A stretch of 64,000 bases of DNA from Cesiribacter sp. SM1 (GCF_020178975.1 NZ_JAHXBU010000094.1:682001-746000), one strand, 5' to 3'. Shown: positions 8,972 to 17,881, counted from the first letter of the stretch. The notes: generated by a model from the sequence alone, not told the origin. Numbers and translations: made by a program.

Positions 8972-10510
8972 TTAAACTGCGCTAACGTTATAGAAGCGGT
9001 AGTGAACGTAAAGCTTGTTTGACTTGAGGTACTCCAGGATAAAGCTGTAGAGCACATCGTAGGAAATAATCTCCATGTCAACGCCAGGCTCTGACGGAAT
9101 ATCGATTTTGCGCAGTTTGTTGTAGTAAGTACGGCCTTTTTCTTCGATCTGGTCGTAATTGAATTCTTTTTCTGTTACAATGCTAAGCAGGCGAATAAAA
9201 ATGCTGTTGCGGTAGTTGTGGCGCTTATCCAGGTGTGTAGAGTTGTACTGCTGCAGTGCTTCCACACGGCGGCGAACCTCTTCTATGTTGCCATCGCGCA
9301 GCAGGTACATATACTGAATAATGAGACGTGCAATGTTATAAGAAGAGAATTCTTTTGGATAATCCGGCATGGTATCCACAAACTTCTCCAGGTTAAAGCC
9401 CCAGCGCAGCAGCTTGGAGTCATTTACAAACACCAGGAAGGCCCGGTAGATCTTCCAGCGTTTCTTTTCGAGCTCAGGCAGTACGCTATAGTTTTTGTTA
9501 GTGCGTACCTTGCGGAAGATTTCACCGGCTTTTTTGTAGTTCAGGCCCTTCATCATCAGCAGAAAATACAGCTCCATAAAGCGGAACCACTGGCTGCTGC
9601 CAGCTTTAAAGAATTTGCTGGTTTTCTGGGCATAGGCGCCACCACCTTCGGCATCGCGCAGGCAGTAGTAGGCCTTAAGCTTGGTAAGGACCACATCGTT
9701 CTTATTCAGGTCTATCTCTACCAGGCTGTTGTCTTTTTTCAGGTAACGATCTTCAATGGCATCGCACAGACGAATGTTATCCTTAAAGTTCCAGCTAAGC
9801 TCGTTATAGAGCGTTTGGAGCATAAATACCAGGCGGTCTATCTGGCGGCTCTTATACTTCTGGGCGTACTTCTGCAGCTTTATCACGGTTTCGGGTATGT
9901 TGCTCATTACCCGGTTTTGTGCACTTACAGATTTGTTTACAAACACCAGAATGCCCTGGTAGGCTGCTTCGGCTTCTTCTATGGCCTGCTTAAAGCTTTG
10001 ATAATAGGCCAGTTCCTCGCTTACTTCCTGGTAGGGAGTAACCTTGCCCTGTCTTGCATAATCATTGCGTTGCAGGGTAAGGGCTTCAATTAGAATATCG
10101 ATGCACTCAAACTGCTTGGCATTTTTGATAAGTGTAGGCAGCACGTTAGCGGCAATTTCATGAGCACCCTCTTTTACCAGGATCTGGCATTGGTGCAGCA
10201 TGTGGCGGCATTCGTACTCGCACTTATTGTATAAGGTGTAGGTACTTTTGTCGTAATCCAGAAAGTAAAGATGGTTGAGCAGTTTTTGCTTAAGCTTTGC
10301 TTTTGCATTGCGGTAGTTTCGGTTACCGGGGTGAGAACGAAACATGGCTTTGGCAGCTTCATCATCACTGAGGAACTGTCCGTTTACGATGCCATCATAC
10401 AGCTGGTTATCTTTGGAAATTTCGTTTTTCCTGAAGTTCAGATTCACAAGCTGAATGCTGCGCTGTCCCCTTTTTTTGGTAATCTCAATGAGCTTAAGCA
10501 GGTCTTCCAT
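8972..10510 (-). CDS. Large helical protein of unknown function
   Basis: 512 residues from the ATG at 10510. There is no signal peptide or membrane segment. It is rich in Lys, Asn, Tyr and Leu with repeated helical stretches, giving the look of a helical-repeat (TPR-like) scaffold, for example NVLPTLIKNAKQFECIDIL and YYCLRDAEGGGAYAQK. I recognise no enzyme motif. It is preceded by a 400-bp AT-rich upstream region and followed by a strong terminator, so it is probably transcribed alone. Function should be left open. Confidence 0.82.
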   Translation of the reverse strand: MEDLLKLIEITKKRGQRSIQLVNLNFRKNEISKDNQLYDGIVNGQFLSDDEAAKAMFRSHPGNRNYRNAKAKLKQKLLNHLYFLDYDKSTYTLYNKCEYECRHMLHQCQILVKEGAHEIAANVLPTLIKNAKQFECIDILIEALTLQRNDYARQGKVTPYQEVSEELAYYQSFKQAIEEAEAAYQGILVFVNKSVSAQNRVMSNIPETVIKLQKYAQKYKSRQIDRLVFMLQTLYNELSWNFKDNIRLCDAIEDRYLKKDNSLVEIDLNKNDVVLTKLKAYYCLRDAEGGGAYAQKTSKFFKAGSSQWFRFMELYFLLMMKGLNYKKAGEIFRKVRTNKNYSVLPELEKKRWKIYRAFLVFVNDSKLLRWGFNLEKFVDTMPDYPKEFSSYNIARLIIQYMYLLRDGNIEEVRRRVEALQQYNSTHLDKRHNYRNSIFIRLLSIVTEKEFNYDQIEEKGRTYYNKLRKIDIPSEPGVDMEIISYDVLYSFILEYLKSNKLYVHYRFYNVSAV

Positions 10511-10914
10511 AGTGGCTGAGGTTTGACTGGGGTGTTGTAAGTGCTGATAATGTTACGTGCGGTGGCAGCTCTGTAGTAAAAGTTATTTTGGCTGTTCGTC
10601 AACTACAAGGTTCTGCTAATGTTAGTGCTTTTCCCGTAAAAATATTACATACAGGTAAAATAATTAGCTTTAAGGATCTTTTGCAAGAAAAACTTAAATT
10701 TTTTCGGCAAAAAATTTTATTTATGTAGAATAAATACACTAAATTTGTGATATAACACAAAAATCTACTATTGGAATAGGCTTTCAGCCACTTAATGATT
10801 AAAGCGGATTTTAAAAGGGAAGCAGTATATTTTTAAAAATATTTTAAGAAGATAGTGCAACTTACAAGGTCCGGAATCAGTATAAGATAGATAGATTTTT
10901 TAAGCATAATCGGT
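10511..10914. other. AT-rich intergenic region between divergent genes
   Basis: This stretch separates the minus-strand 512-residue gene from the plus-strand 75-residue gene. It holds one exact TAnnTTTG box (10740-10747) and a GTTAGTGCTT (10621-10630) that resembles half of the palindrome at 35062. No gene is seen. Confidence 0.5.
10740..10747 (+). promoter_or_regulatory. Candidate -7 box TAAATTTG
   Basis: Exact TAnnTTTG match, 167 bp before the 75-residue gene. No clear TTG lies at the -33 distance, so this is a weak call. If used, the gene has a long AT-rich leader. Confidence 0.3.
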
Positions 10915-11142
10915 ATGGACAAGTTCAGAATCAACTACAAGTGTAACAAGATACCAAAGGCCAACTCGGGATTAGAGGGCTTTACGGTAGACCGTACCTA
11001 TACTGGCCGCTCCTTTAACGGATTGTTTGAGGTAACGCCGCAGTGGGGTAATGGCAAGCAAACCAAACTGCTGCAGCGCCAGGAGTTTGAGGAGTACTTT
11101 GAGATAGTGCCTGTAGGTTTTCTGCATCAGCAAAGTGCCTGA
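10915..11142 (+). CDS. Small conserved-looking protein, unknown function
   Basis: 75 residues with no signal peptide. The pattern GLEGFTVDRTYTGRSFNGLFEVTP..G....LLQRQEFEEYFEIV resembles small SH3-like proteins of bacteria and phages that have a GLTxGKxY...FEV core, but the match is only by eye. It lies 14 bp upstream of the VOC gene on the same strand, so co-transcription is likely. Confidence 0.65.
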   Translation: MDKFRINYKCNKIPKANSGLEGFTVDRTYTGRSFNGLFEVTPQWGNGKQTKLLQRQEFEEYFEIVPVGFLHQQSA

Positions 11143-11156
11143 TTACCAGCGGTAGC

Positions 11157-11555
11157 ATGTATGTACAGCAAATAAAAGAAACCTGCCTCTACGTAAAGGA
11201 CCTGGACCAGAGCAGGGCCTTTTATGAAGGTAAACTGGAATTGCCTGTGATTGGCCTGGCCGAGCACAGGCACATTTTTTTTAGGGCCGGAAGCTCTGTT
11301 CTGCTGTGTTTTATCGCTGAAAGCTCAAAAAAATCCACTCATTTGCCCCCGCACTGGGCTGCGGGAAAGCAGCACTTTGCCTTTCAGGTGGCAGCACCTG
11401 AGTATGAAGCCTATAAGAACAAGGTAAAGAAGCTGGGCATTGCCATTACTCATGAAGAGCTGTGGCCTAACGGCCTGGAGTCGTTCTATTTTGAAGATCC
11501 GGACGGCCATGTGCTGGAGGTAGTGCCCGAAGGGCTTTGGGAGAAGAGTAAATAG
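11157..11555 (+). CDS. VOC family (glyoxalase/dioxygenase fold) protein
   Basis: 132 residues forming one vicinal-oxygen-chelate module pair: ETCLYVKDLDQSRAFYEGKL at the N-terminus and the closing strand FEDPDGHVLEVVPEG with the usual metal-ligand glutamate. A histidine is present in the third strand (GKQHFAFQV). Such proteins bind a divalent metal and act on small molecules or give resistance to thiol-reactive compounds; the substrate cannot be read from the sequence. It is cytoplasmic, follows the 75-residue gene by 14 bp and converges with the lipoprotein gene at 11615. Confidence 0.88.
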   Translation: MYVQQIKETCLYVKDLDQSRAFYEGKLELPVIGLAEHRHIFFRAGSSVLLCFIAESSKKSTHLPPHWAAGKQHFAFQVAAPEYEAYKNKVKKLGIAITHEELWPNGLESFYFEDPDGHVLEVVPEGLWEKSK

Positions 11556-11614
11556 CAGCAGGCTATTCTTTTGCTGCTTACTCCCGCTTTTCCTGTTAGG
11601 CCACTACCCTCTGC

Positions 11615-12133
11615 CTACATACCTAAAACAATTTCTTTTCTGCTTAACTGTATGCTCCAGACTGCACAAGGCTTTTTTGTAGTTGCACCGTTAGTTGCAG
11701 GGGCATTGTAAATAAAATATTCTTTTCCCTCCGCCTGTATGTTGCTTTCCAGAGGCAGGTTTTGTTCAAGGTTGTAGCGGTAGGCTTCCAGCACTTGCTG
11801 TTCCAGAGTGCTTGCCGGTACCTCATGCTCATTGAGCAGCGAATAGCACTTTATTTGTGCCTGGTACTGGTTCTGGAGTGAATCCAGCAAGGAGGGGGGC
11901 ATGGCAGGACAGCAGTTGCTGCTGTCGGGTAAGCTTTTAGACTCCAAAACCGATACAATCATTTGCCCCTGCTGCAGGCCTGCAGCTTCAATCTCTCCTT
12001 CTTTTATACGCCTTGGTTCCCGGCGCCGCATTTCTTCCTGGAGTGTACCCGGGTCTAAACGACGCTGGCTGCCTGTATCACAGGCAGCCAGCAAACACAG
12101 CAACACAAAATATAATGGTTTACGAATGCTCAT
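11615..12133 (-). CDS. Lipoprotein of a YfiR/HAMP-sensor unit
   Basis: About 172 residues from the ATG at 12133 (MSIRKPLYFVLLCLLAACDTG). The lipobox LLAAC predicts lipidation at Cys17. The start overlaps the end of the sensor gene by 14 bp, so translation is probably coupled. After the lipobox comes EMRRREPRRIKEGEIEAAG, which recalls the start of the Tll0287-like (DUF3365) domain found near bacterial sensors, but there is no CxxCH haem motif, only paired cysteines (SNCCPAMP). By position it is the third member of a YfiR, HAMP protein, lipoprotein triad. It is not OmpA-like, unlike YfiB. Confidence 0.78.
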   Translation of the reverse strand: MSIRKPLYFVLLCLLAACDTGSQRRLDPGTLQEEMRRREPRRIKEGEIEAAGLQQGQMIVSVLESKSLPDSSNCCPAMPPSLLDSLQNQYQAQIKCYSLLNEHEVPASTLEQQVLEAYRYNLEQNLPLESNIQAEGKEYFIYNAPATNGATTKKPCAVWSIQLSRKEIVLGM

Positions 12134-14054
12134 GTTTATGCACAACACTGGTGATGTTGGCAGCAAATATAAGGTATTTGTGGGTGTTGGCGTACATATC
12201 CCGGGTTTTACCCGCAGAAGCTTTTACAACCACTTCTCCGCCATTTTTGGCTTTCAGGGTTAAAATACCGTTCCAGGTGTGGCCTTCATCCACTGTTTTT
12301 CTGGCCTGGTTAAGGGCTTCTGAAGAAATTACCAGGTTGTTGAACGCCATCTTTTGCAGCTCGCTCTCCTGGTAGCCCAGTACCTGAACAGTAGTGGCGT
12401 TTACCAGGCTTATCTTAAGGTGCTCATTCAGCTCAAACAAAAGGTTCGTGCTGTTAATAATGTTTTCCTTTTCCTTGCGGTCCTGCTGGCTGCGCTCCAT
12501 TTCTTCCTGGGTTGCCTGCAGTTCTTCCATGTTCTGGCGCATTTCTTCTTCCTGGGCACGCATCTGCTCGGTTAGCTGCTGCGAGTCTTCCAGCAGGCGC
12601 TGGGTGCGCTCGTTTACTTTTGCAGAAGACAGTGTGGAAGCAATGCTCTCTGCAATTTTCTCAACAAACTCAACCTGGTAATCGGCATAGGTATTGAATG
12701 AGGCAAGCTCAAGCAAACCATAAACCTCGTCGTTCAGCTTCAGGGGCACAATCAGTATAGACGTAGGGTTTGCTTCGCCCAGGCCTGAGGTAATGCTAAT
12801 GTAATCGTCGGGAATGTCTGTAAGATAGATAGTTTCTTTCTCCAGCCATGCCTGGCCGGTAAGGCCATCGCCGGGATACACCTTCTGTTCTACATACTTT
12901 TTCTTATCCCAGGCATAGCAGGCGGCCATCTCCAGGTAAGGGTCCTGCGGGTTTTCGTCGTTTACAATGTACAAACCACCCTGGTTGGCGCCTACATATT
13001 TTACCAGGTTACTGAGTATGGTATCGCTCAGGCTGCCAATGTTGTCGTTGCTCTTACGCAAAATTTCGCCAAACCTGGCCAGGCCTTCTGTTGCCCAGTT
13101 GCGGCGGCTGTCTTCTTCTGCTACTTTCTGCAGGTTGTCGCGCATTTCTATAAGCGAGTTGCCCAGCACATCTTCCTGGCTCAGGGGCTGAAAGTTAGCA
13201 GTGTAGTTGCCTTTACCAATGTTTTCGGCAAAGCCGGAGGTAGATCTCAAGCCAACCACCAGTTTTTCCAGGGCCACGGCCATTTCGCCGATTTCGTCGT
13301 TAGAGAACTTGCGGGTGTTATCTTCGGGCAGTATACCGTTGCTAAGCTTGTATACTACATCTTTCATATAAGTTACCGGGCCGGTAATGGTGCGGGTAAT
13401 GATCAGTGCAATAATAAAACCCAGCACAATAACGACGATGCCCAGTACAATGGTGGTATTACCCAGGGTTTCAAAAGAAGTCATCTGCACTATGGTAGCT
13501 GTTTCTTTTTCCTGCAGTTTAGCCTGGATCAGGCTCTCCAGCTTCTTTTGCAGGTTGCCCATCTCCGGCAGAATCTGGCTGGAGAGCGCTTCCTCAGCCA
13601 TGAACTTAACCATAGAGTCTTCATAATCTTCAAAAGTGCGCAGATTTGCCATAATCTCATTTTGCTGCACTGTAAAGATGGCGTCCAGCTGCGTGAAAAT
13701 GGCTTTCATTTCTTCCTGCTGCTTCTGATCTTCCCATTTTAGTGAGAGGGCATCGAGCTCCTTCTTCAGTACAGGGTACTCGTTGCGCTGCAGGCTGTCG
13801 AGCTTTTGTTGGTCCTGCAGGTTGCGGTACATATACACCCAGTTGGTTACCAGCATTTTGGAGCGGCTTACCAGGTGGTTAAGATCACTGAGCTTAGCTA
13901 CGGAGGGATCAATTACCTCGGTGTTTTCCCGGATAATTGAGCCGTTGTGCCGGATGGTTAAAATGCTGTAGATGGCATTGGCAGCAAAAATGGTAATCAG
14001 GATTAAAAATCCTCCTAATACCTTGTTGCCTATGGTAAACCTAAATCGTTTCAT
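12120..14054 (-). CDS. Membrane sensor with HAMP, GAF and PAS domains, no kinase or GGDEF
   Basis: 644 residues. TM1 is at about 10-30. An extracytoplasmic four-helix-bundle-like region covers about 35-180 and TM2 about 183-210 (TIVLGIVVIVLGFIIALIIT). A HAMP domain follows at about 212-265 (TRTITGPVTYMKDVV), then a GAF domain at about 335-480, a Gln/Glu-rich coiled coil at about 490-535, and a PAS-like domain at about 540-640 (VNATTVQVLGYQESELQKM). No histidine kinase, GGDEF, MCP signalling or phosphatase domain follows; the protein stops after the PAS fold. It lies between the YfiR gene and the lipoprotein gene, so its periplasmic part may be the YfiR partner. The output must pass by protein contact or to a partner encoded elsewhere. 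Confidence 0.9.
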   Translation of the reverse strand: MKRFRFTIGNKVLGGFLILITIFAANAIYSILTIRHNGSIIRENTEVIDPSVAKLSDLNHLVSRSKMLVTNWVYMYRNLQDQQKLDSLQRNEYPVLKKELDALSLKWEDQKQQEEMKAIFTQLDAIFTVQQNEIMANLRTFEDYEDSMVKFMAEEALSSQILPEMGNLQKKLESLIQAKLQEKETATIVQMTSFETLGNTTIVLGIVVIVLGFIIALIITRTITGPVTYMKDVVYKLSNGILPEDNTRKFSNDEIGEMAVALEKLVVGLRSTSGFAENIGKGNYTANFQPLSQEDVLGNSLIEMRDNLQKVAEEDSRRNWATEGLARFGEILRKSNDNIGSLSDTILSNLVKYVGANQGGLYIVNDENPQDPYLEMAACYAWDKKKYVEQKVYPGDGLTGQAWLEKETIYLTDIPDDYISITSGLGEANPTSILIVPLKLNDEVYGLLELASFNTYADYQVEFVEKIAESIASTLSSAKVNERTQRLLEDSQQLTEQMRAQEEEMRQNMEELQATQEEMERSQQDRKEKENIINSTNLLFELNEHLKISLVNATTVQVLGYQESELQKMAFNNLVISSEALNQARKTVDEGHTWNGILTLKAKNGGEVVVKASAGKTRDMYANTHKYLIFAANITSVVHKHEHS

Positions 14055-14195
14055 GCTTTTGCGTTACCTGTGTCTGTGCCTAAACTTTAAGATTATTGTT
14101 GGCTGGTATTGTATTATCTGCATGTTAGCCTGCTGGTGTAAAATGTAAGTATCATCTACATCTTCAAGCTTTTGAGTACAGAATATACATCCTGC

Positions 14196-14729
14196 CTATA
14201 CTTCTGTATATACCTTCAATGCAAACTTTAGCAGCTCCTGGCTTATTTTAAGCCCGTGCATATCGGTTGTTGCCTGATTTACTTCAAATTTCCAGCGGCC
14301 ATCATTCAGAATAAAGTTGATGGCACTGCCCTGTTCGGCAAGGCCGGATTTTTCACTGATGATAAGGGTGGGCGAATTGGCCAGTTTGGTTCTCATGGCA
14401 GCAAGTTCTTTGCTCTGCCCTGACGGTAAGAATATCATATGGCAGTCTTTGATCTCATCGATGCTGTTATACACCACCACTTCAATAGGCTTTCCATTAA
14501 CGGTTTTTGATGCTGCCATCTCTTTTAATGGAGTGGTAATGCCCGATTTTCCGAGTACACCAATTACAAAGCTGTTACCCTGCGTATTGTCGGGCCACTT
14601 AATGTATTTTGTAAAGTTGTAAATGAAAACGGTGTGGAATTTATAATCCGTTCCCTGGGCCTTTACCCCATGTTGTAACAGCAATATAAACGCTGCTGCT
14701 ACCAAAGTTATCAGTCTTGCCTTTTTCAT
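14196..14729 (-). CDS. YfiR family periplasmic protein
   Basis: 177 residues with a signal peptide (about 1-24, ends VKAQ) and the YfiR/DUF4154 core: YKFHTVFIYNFTKYIKWP near the N-terminus, IGVLGKSGITTPLKE in the middle, and LIISEKSGLAEQGSAINFI followed by KFEVNQATTDMHGLKIS at the end. In P. aeruginosa and E. coli, YfiR is a periplasmic repressor of the HAMP-GGDEF enzyme YfiN, with the lipoprotein YfiB relieving repression. Here YfiR is followed, 141 bp on, by a HAMP protein and then a lipoprotein. The two redox cysteines known in Pseudomonas YfiR are not evident. Confidence 0.88.
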   Translation of the reverse strand: MKKARLITLVAAAFILLLQHGVKAQGTDYKFHTVFIYNFTKYIKWPDNTQGNSFVIGVLGKSGITTPLKEMAASKTVNGKPIEVVVYNSIDEIKDCHMIFLPSGQSKELAAMRTKLANSPTLIISEKSGLAEQGSAINFILNDGRWKFEVNQATTDMHGLKISQELLKFALKVYTEV

Positions 14730-14752
14730 ACCTATCTAAAAATGATGTTCTT

Positions 14753-14760
14753 CAAAATTA
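14753..14760 (-). promoter_or_regulatory. Candidate -7 box upstream of the YfiR gene
   Basis: CAAAATTA reads TAATTTTG on the minus strand, an exact TAnnTTTG match. It is placed to give a leader of about 18 bases. No clear TTG is found at -33. Confidence 0.45.
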
Positions 14761-14917
14761 GAGGCTTAGCTTAGGTAAAACTGCTCATAGTTGCCGCTTA
14801 TCTTAATCAGGTAATAAAAAGACGTTCTGTGCAGGGATTTGCACACTTGCAAGAAAGGCAGTGGCTCTTGTTTTAAAATGTTTTTAGCCGGCAGGCGTTA
14901 AGCTTCGTACATTATAG

Positions 14918-14925
14918 TATTTTTG
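14918..14925 (+). promoter_or_regulatory. Candidate -7 box for prfA
   Basis: TATTTTTG matches TAnnTTTG and lies 20 bp before the prfA ATG. The -33 TTG is not evident. Confidence 0.45.
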
Positions 14926-14945
14926 TAGTGTAATTGTTAGTAGGT

Positions 14946-16022
14946 ATGCGAGATAAGTTAGACGCCATCCGTCATAGGTTTGAAGAAGTAAGCCAACTGA
15001 TCATACAGCCGGAGTCTATGGCTGATATGACTAAATATGGCAAGCTTAGCAAAGAATATAAAGACCTGAGCAAAATTGTTAAAAAGTATGATGAGTACCT
15101 GCAGGTAACCGGTAACATCAAACAGGCCAGGGAAGTACTGAATACAGAGAAAGATCCGGAGTTCCGGGAAATGGCAAAGATGGAGCTGGAAGAGCTGCAG
15201 CCCCGTGAGGAGGAGCTGGAGGAAGAGCTCAAGAAAATGCTGGTGCCCAAAGATCCCAACGACGATAAGAACGCTATCCTGGAGGTACGCGCCGGTACTG
15301 GTGGCGATGAAGCGGCAATCTTTGCAGGCGACCTCTTTAAAATGTACCAGCGCTTTTGTGAAAAGCAGGGCTGGAAAATGGAGGTGCTCGACCTTACCGA
15401 AGGTACTGCCGGTGGTTATAAGGAGATTATAAGCATGGTGAGCGGGCCCGAAGTGTACGGCCTTTTAAAATATGAGTCGGGCGTACACCGCGTGCAGCGT
15501 GTGCCGGCCACCGAAACACAGGGGCGTGTGCATACCTCTGCGGCAACAGTAGCAGTGCTGCCCGAGGTAGAAGATGTAGAGGTGGAAATCAATATGAACG
15601 ATGTTCGCAAAGATACCTTCTGCTCCAGCGGCCCCGGCGGCCAGTCGGTAAACACCACCTACTCGGCCATTCGCCTTACCCACATTCCAAGCGGACTGGT
15701 GGTAAGCTGCCAGGACGAGAAATCGCAGATCAAAAACTTTGAAAAAGCCCTGAAGGTACTGCGCAGCCGCCTCTATGAAATGGAGCTTAGCAAGCACAAT
15801 GCCGAAATAAGCGCCCAGCGCAAATCCATGGTAGGCAGCGGCGACCGCTCCGACAAGATCCGTACCTACAATTACCCGCAGAGCCGGGTAACCGATCACC
15901 GCATTGGCTATACGGTTCATAACCTGCCAACGGTAATGGAAGGAGAGATCTTTGATTTTATTGAACAGCTGCGTATGGCCGAGCATACCGAAAAGTTAAA
16001 AGAAGGATCGGACAACGCTTGA
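14946..16022 (+). CDS. prfA: Peptide chain release factor 1
   Basis: 358 residues from the ATG at 14946; a TTG at 14934 is possible but needs no support. RF1 ends translation at UAA and UAG. The GGQ motif that triggers peptide release is at residues 231-233 (SSGPGGQSVN). The codon-recognition element is PAT (RVPATETQGRVHTS), which fits the PxT of RF1 rather than the SPF of RF2. An N-terminal coiled-coil domain and full length agree. Its stop overlaps the TTG start of the next gene (TTGA), which suggests coupling. Confidence 0.96.
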   Translation: MRDKLDAIRHRFEEVSQLIIQPESMADMTKYGKLSKEYKDLSKIVKKYDEYLQVTGNIKQAREVLNTEKDPEFREMAKMELEELQPREEELEEELKKMLVPKDPNDDKNAILEVRAGTGGDEAAIFAGDLFKMYQRFCEKQGWKMEVLDLTEGTAGGYKEIISMVSGPEVYGLLKYESGVHRVQRVPATETQGRVHTSAATVAVLPEVEDVEVEINMNDVRKDTFCSSGPGGQSVNTTYSAIRLTHIPSGLVVSCQDEKSQIKNFEKALKVLRSRLYEMELSKHNAEISAQRKSMVGSGDRSDKIRTYNYPQSRVTDHRIGYTVHNLPTVMEGEIFDFIEQLRMAEHTEKLKEGSDNA

Positions 16023-17416
16023 AAATCCGCCAGCTCACATACCTGATACTGCTGTTACTGAATGCTTTTGCCTGCCTGCCCGAAGAAGAGGTGGTGCAGC
16101 ATGAAGCCGTTGGCCTGCAGTTAAGTACCGATACTGTTTTTTTTGATACACTCTTTGTTACCGAACGCAGTGTTACCAAAAGGCTTCGGGTATTTAACCC
16201 GGGCAATAAGGCCGTAGTGCTTGAGTCTATAGCACTGGCAGGAGGGGCCGAATCGCCCTACACCCTGTTAGTGAATGGCAGAAGGGGAAAGAGCTTTGGC
16301 GAACAGCGCCTGCTGGGAGGCGATAGCCTGCTGGTGCTGCTGGAAGCACAGCTGCCGGCCGGTACCAGTCCCGAACCACAGCTTATTTCAGATGCGGTGG
16401 TGCTCATCAACAGGGGTTACCGGCAGGAGGTGCCGGTGGTAGGCTGGGGGCAAAATGCCCAATTTATTGGCGATGTGGTGCTGGGCTGCAATACAGTTTT
16501 TACTGGTACCACCCCTTATGTTATTGAAAAATCCATACTGGTAGACTCTGCCTGCTCACTTACCATTGAAAAAGGAGCAAAGCTCTACTTTAAGCCCGGA
16601 GCATTCCTGTATGTACGGGGTACTCTTATTGCCGAGGGAGACTCAAGTAAAACCGACCGCATTCTGTTCCGAAACCACCGGCTCGATCTGCAGTACGAAA
16701 ACCAGCCGGGGCAGTGGGGCGGCATTATGATACTGGAAGGCAGCACAAGCAATTACCTGCGCTACTGCGACATACGGAATGCAGAGGTAGGTGTAAGGGT
16801 AGGTAGCCCGGATGATAACGACGAGCCTGACCTTAGGCTGGAGCACTGCCGGCTGGAGAACCACCTGCAGGCGGGAATTCTGTGCTATACCTCAGACCTG
16901 GTAGCCGTAAACACCCTGGTTGCAAATTGCGTGGGCCCTGCTGTGGCCAACCTGGCAGGTGGCAATTACAGCTACACCCACTGCACTTTTGCCAACTTTT
17001 ACACCGGGCAGCGCGATGCTCCTGCCGCTGTTTTTGCAGATAATACGGTACTCGATAACGATGAGGTGCTGATGGCAGATCTTAGGCTGGTGCTGCAAAA
17101 CTCAATTATCTGGGGTAACTTATCGGCTCCAAACGAGTTACTGATAGATAACAGTGGGGGTGCAGTGGTGGCAGTGCTGCTGGAGCATAACCTTATCCGC
17201 AGCAACAACAGTGCCTATGCCGCCGGGGGCAACCTGCTGGAGACCAGCCTGGGCTTTGTAAAGTTTCAGAACCCGGGTGCCTATAATTTCAGGCCCGATA
17301 GCCTGTCGCCGGCAGTAAATGCTGCAATGCCTTTAGGTGTGGAGTATGACCTAAGCGGCAAAACCCGCGATAGCCAGCCAGATATTGGCGCCCTTGAGTT
17401 TATACCAAGAAAATAA
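16019..17416 (+). CDS. Lipoprotein with right-handed beta-helix-like repeats
   Basis: 465 residues starting at a TTG that overlaps the prfA stop (TTGA). An N-terminal segment MKIRQLTYLILLLLNAFAC has a lipobox, so it is a likely outer-membrane or periplasmic lipoprotein. An N-terminal Ig-like region (about 30-150, VFNPGNKAVVLESIAL) precedes parallel beta-helix-like repeats (about 185-440) rich in Asn, such as YLRYCDIRNAEVGVRVG and NTLVANCVGPAVANLAGGNY. It closes with the choice-of-anchor motif SQPDIGALEF. Proteins of this design bind or cleave surface polysaccharide, but no catalytic residues can be assigned here. Confidence 0.85.
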   Translation: MKIRQLTYLILLLLNAFACLPEEEVVQHEAVGLQLSTDTVFFDTLFVTERSVTKRLRVFNPGNKAVVLESIALAGGAESPYTLLVNGRRGKSFGEQRLLGGDSLLVLLEAQLPAGTSPEPQLISDAVVLINRGYRQEVPVVGWGQNAQFIGDVVLGCNTVFTGTTPYVIEKSILVDSACSLTIEKGAKLYFKPGAFLYVRGTLIAEGDSSKTDRILFRNHRLDLQYENQPGQWGGIMILEGSTSNYLRYCDIRNAEVGVRVGSPDDNDEPDLRLEHCRLENHLQAGILCYTSDLVAVNTLVANCVGPAVANLAGGNYSYTHCTFANFYTGQRDAPAAVFADNTVLDNDEVLMADLRLVLQNSIIWGNLSAPNELLIDNSGGAVVAVLLEHNLIRSNNSAYAAGGNLLETSLGFVKFQNPGAYNFRPDSLSPAVNAAMPLGVEYDLSGKTRDSQPDIGALEFIPRK

Positions 17417-17437
17417 ATTCACTCTTATAGAATTGCC

Positions 17438-17881
17438 GTGGTAGAATTTTTTCAGCAGGAACTAGAATTACCGGCCTTCAACAGGGGCTACCATATCATT
17501 ACCCGTCATATTGTGGAGAACTGCTCTTTCCTGCCGCAACTGGAAACAGGCATTCTGCACATATTCATACAGCATACTTCGGCCTCTCTCACCATTAACG
17601 AAAATGCAGATCCAAGTGTGCGGGAAGATTTCAAAAGCTACTTCGATAGGATTGCCCCTGAAAATGCTTCTTACTACACCCACACGCAGGAAGGATCTGA
17701 TGATATGCCTGCCCATCTGAAAAATGCCTTACTGGGTTCTTCACTTTCCATACCTGTTAGCCAGGGCAGGCTTAATCTTGGTATATGGCAGGGAATTTAC
17801 CTTTGCGAGCACCGCAATCGGGGCGGTAGGCGCAGGCTGGTGTTAAGCGCCTGGGGCAACAGCCGTAATAAGCTTTCTTAA
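17438..17881 (+). CDS. YjbQ/UPF0047 family protein
   Basis: 147 residues from a GTG at 17438; no ATG is available near the conserved N-terminus (LELPAFNRGYHIIT). Family signatures are present: IFIQHTSASLTINENADPSV, GSDDMPAHLKNAL and the closing SQGRLNLGIWQGIYLCEHR. Members have been described as secondary thiamine-phosphate synthases in complementation assays, and the physiological role is still uncertain. The conserved His, Glu and Asp residues are all there. It lies 21 bp after the lipoprotein gene on the same strand, probably the last gene of the prfA transcript. Confidence 0.9.
   Translation: MVEFFQQELELPAFNRGYHIITRHIVENCSFLPQLETGILHIFIQHTSASLTINENADPSVREDFKSYFDRIAPENASYYTHTQEGSDDMPAHLKNALLGSSLSIPVSQGRLNLGIWQGIYLCEHRNRGGRRRLVLSAWGNSRNKLS

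Noticed and set aside
11554-11578. Terminator between the VOC gene and the lipoprotein gene
   Set aside because: The AGCAGCA/TGCTGCT stem is short and lacks a T-run on either strand, so it was not listed.
16019-17416. Polysaccharide lyase or pectinase
   Set aside because: The beta-helix-like repeats are present but no catalytic Asp or Lys/Arg pattern of those enzymes is visible.
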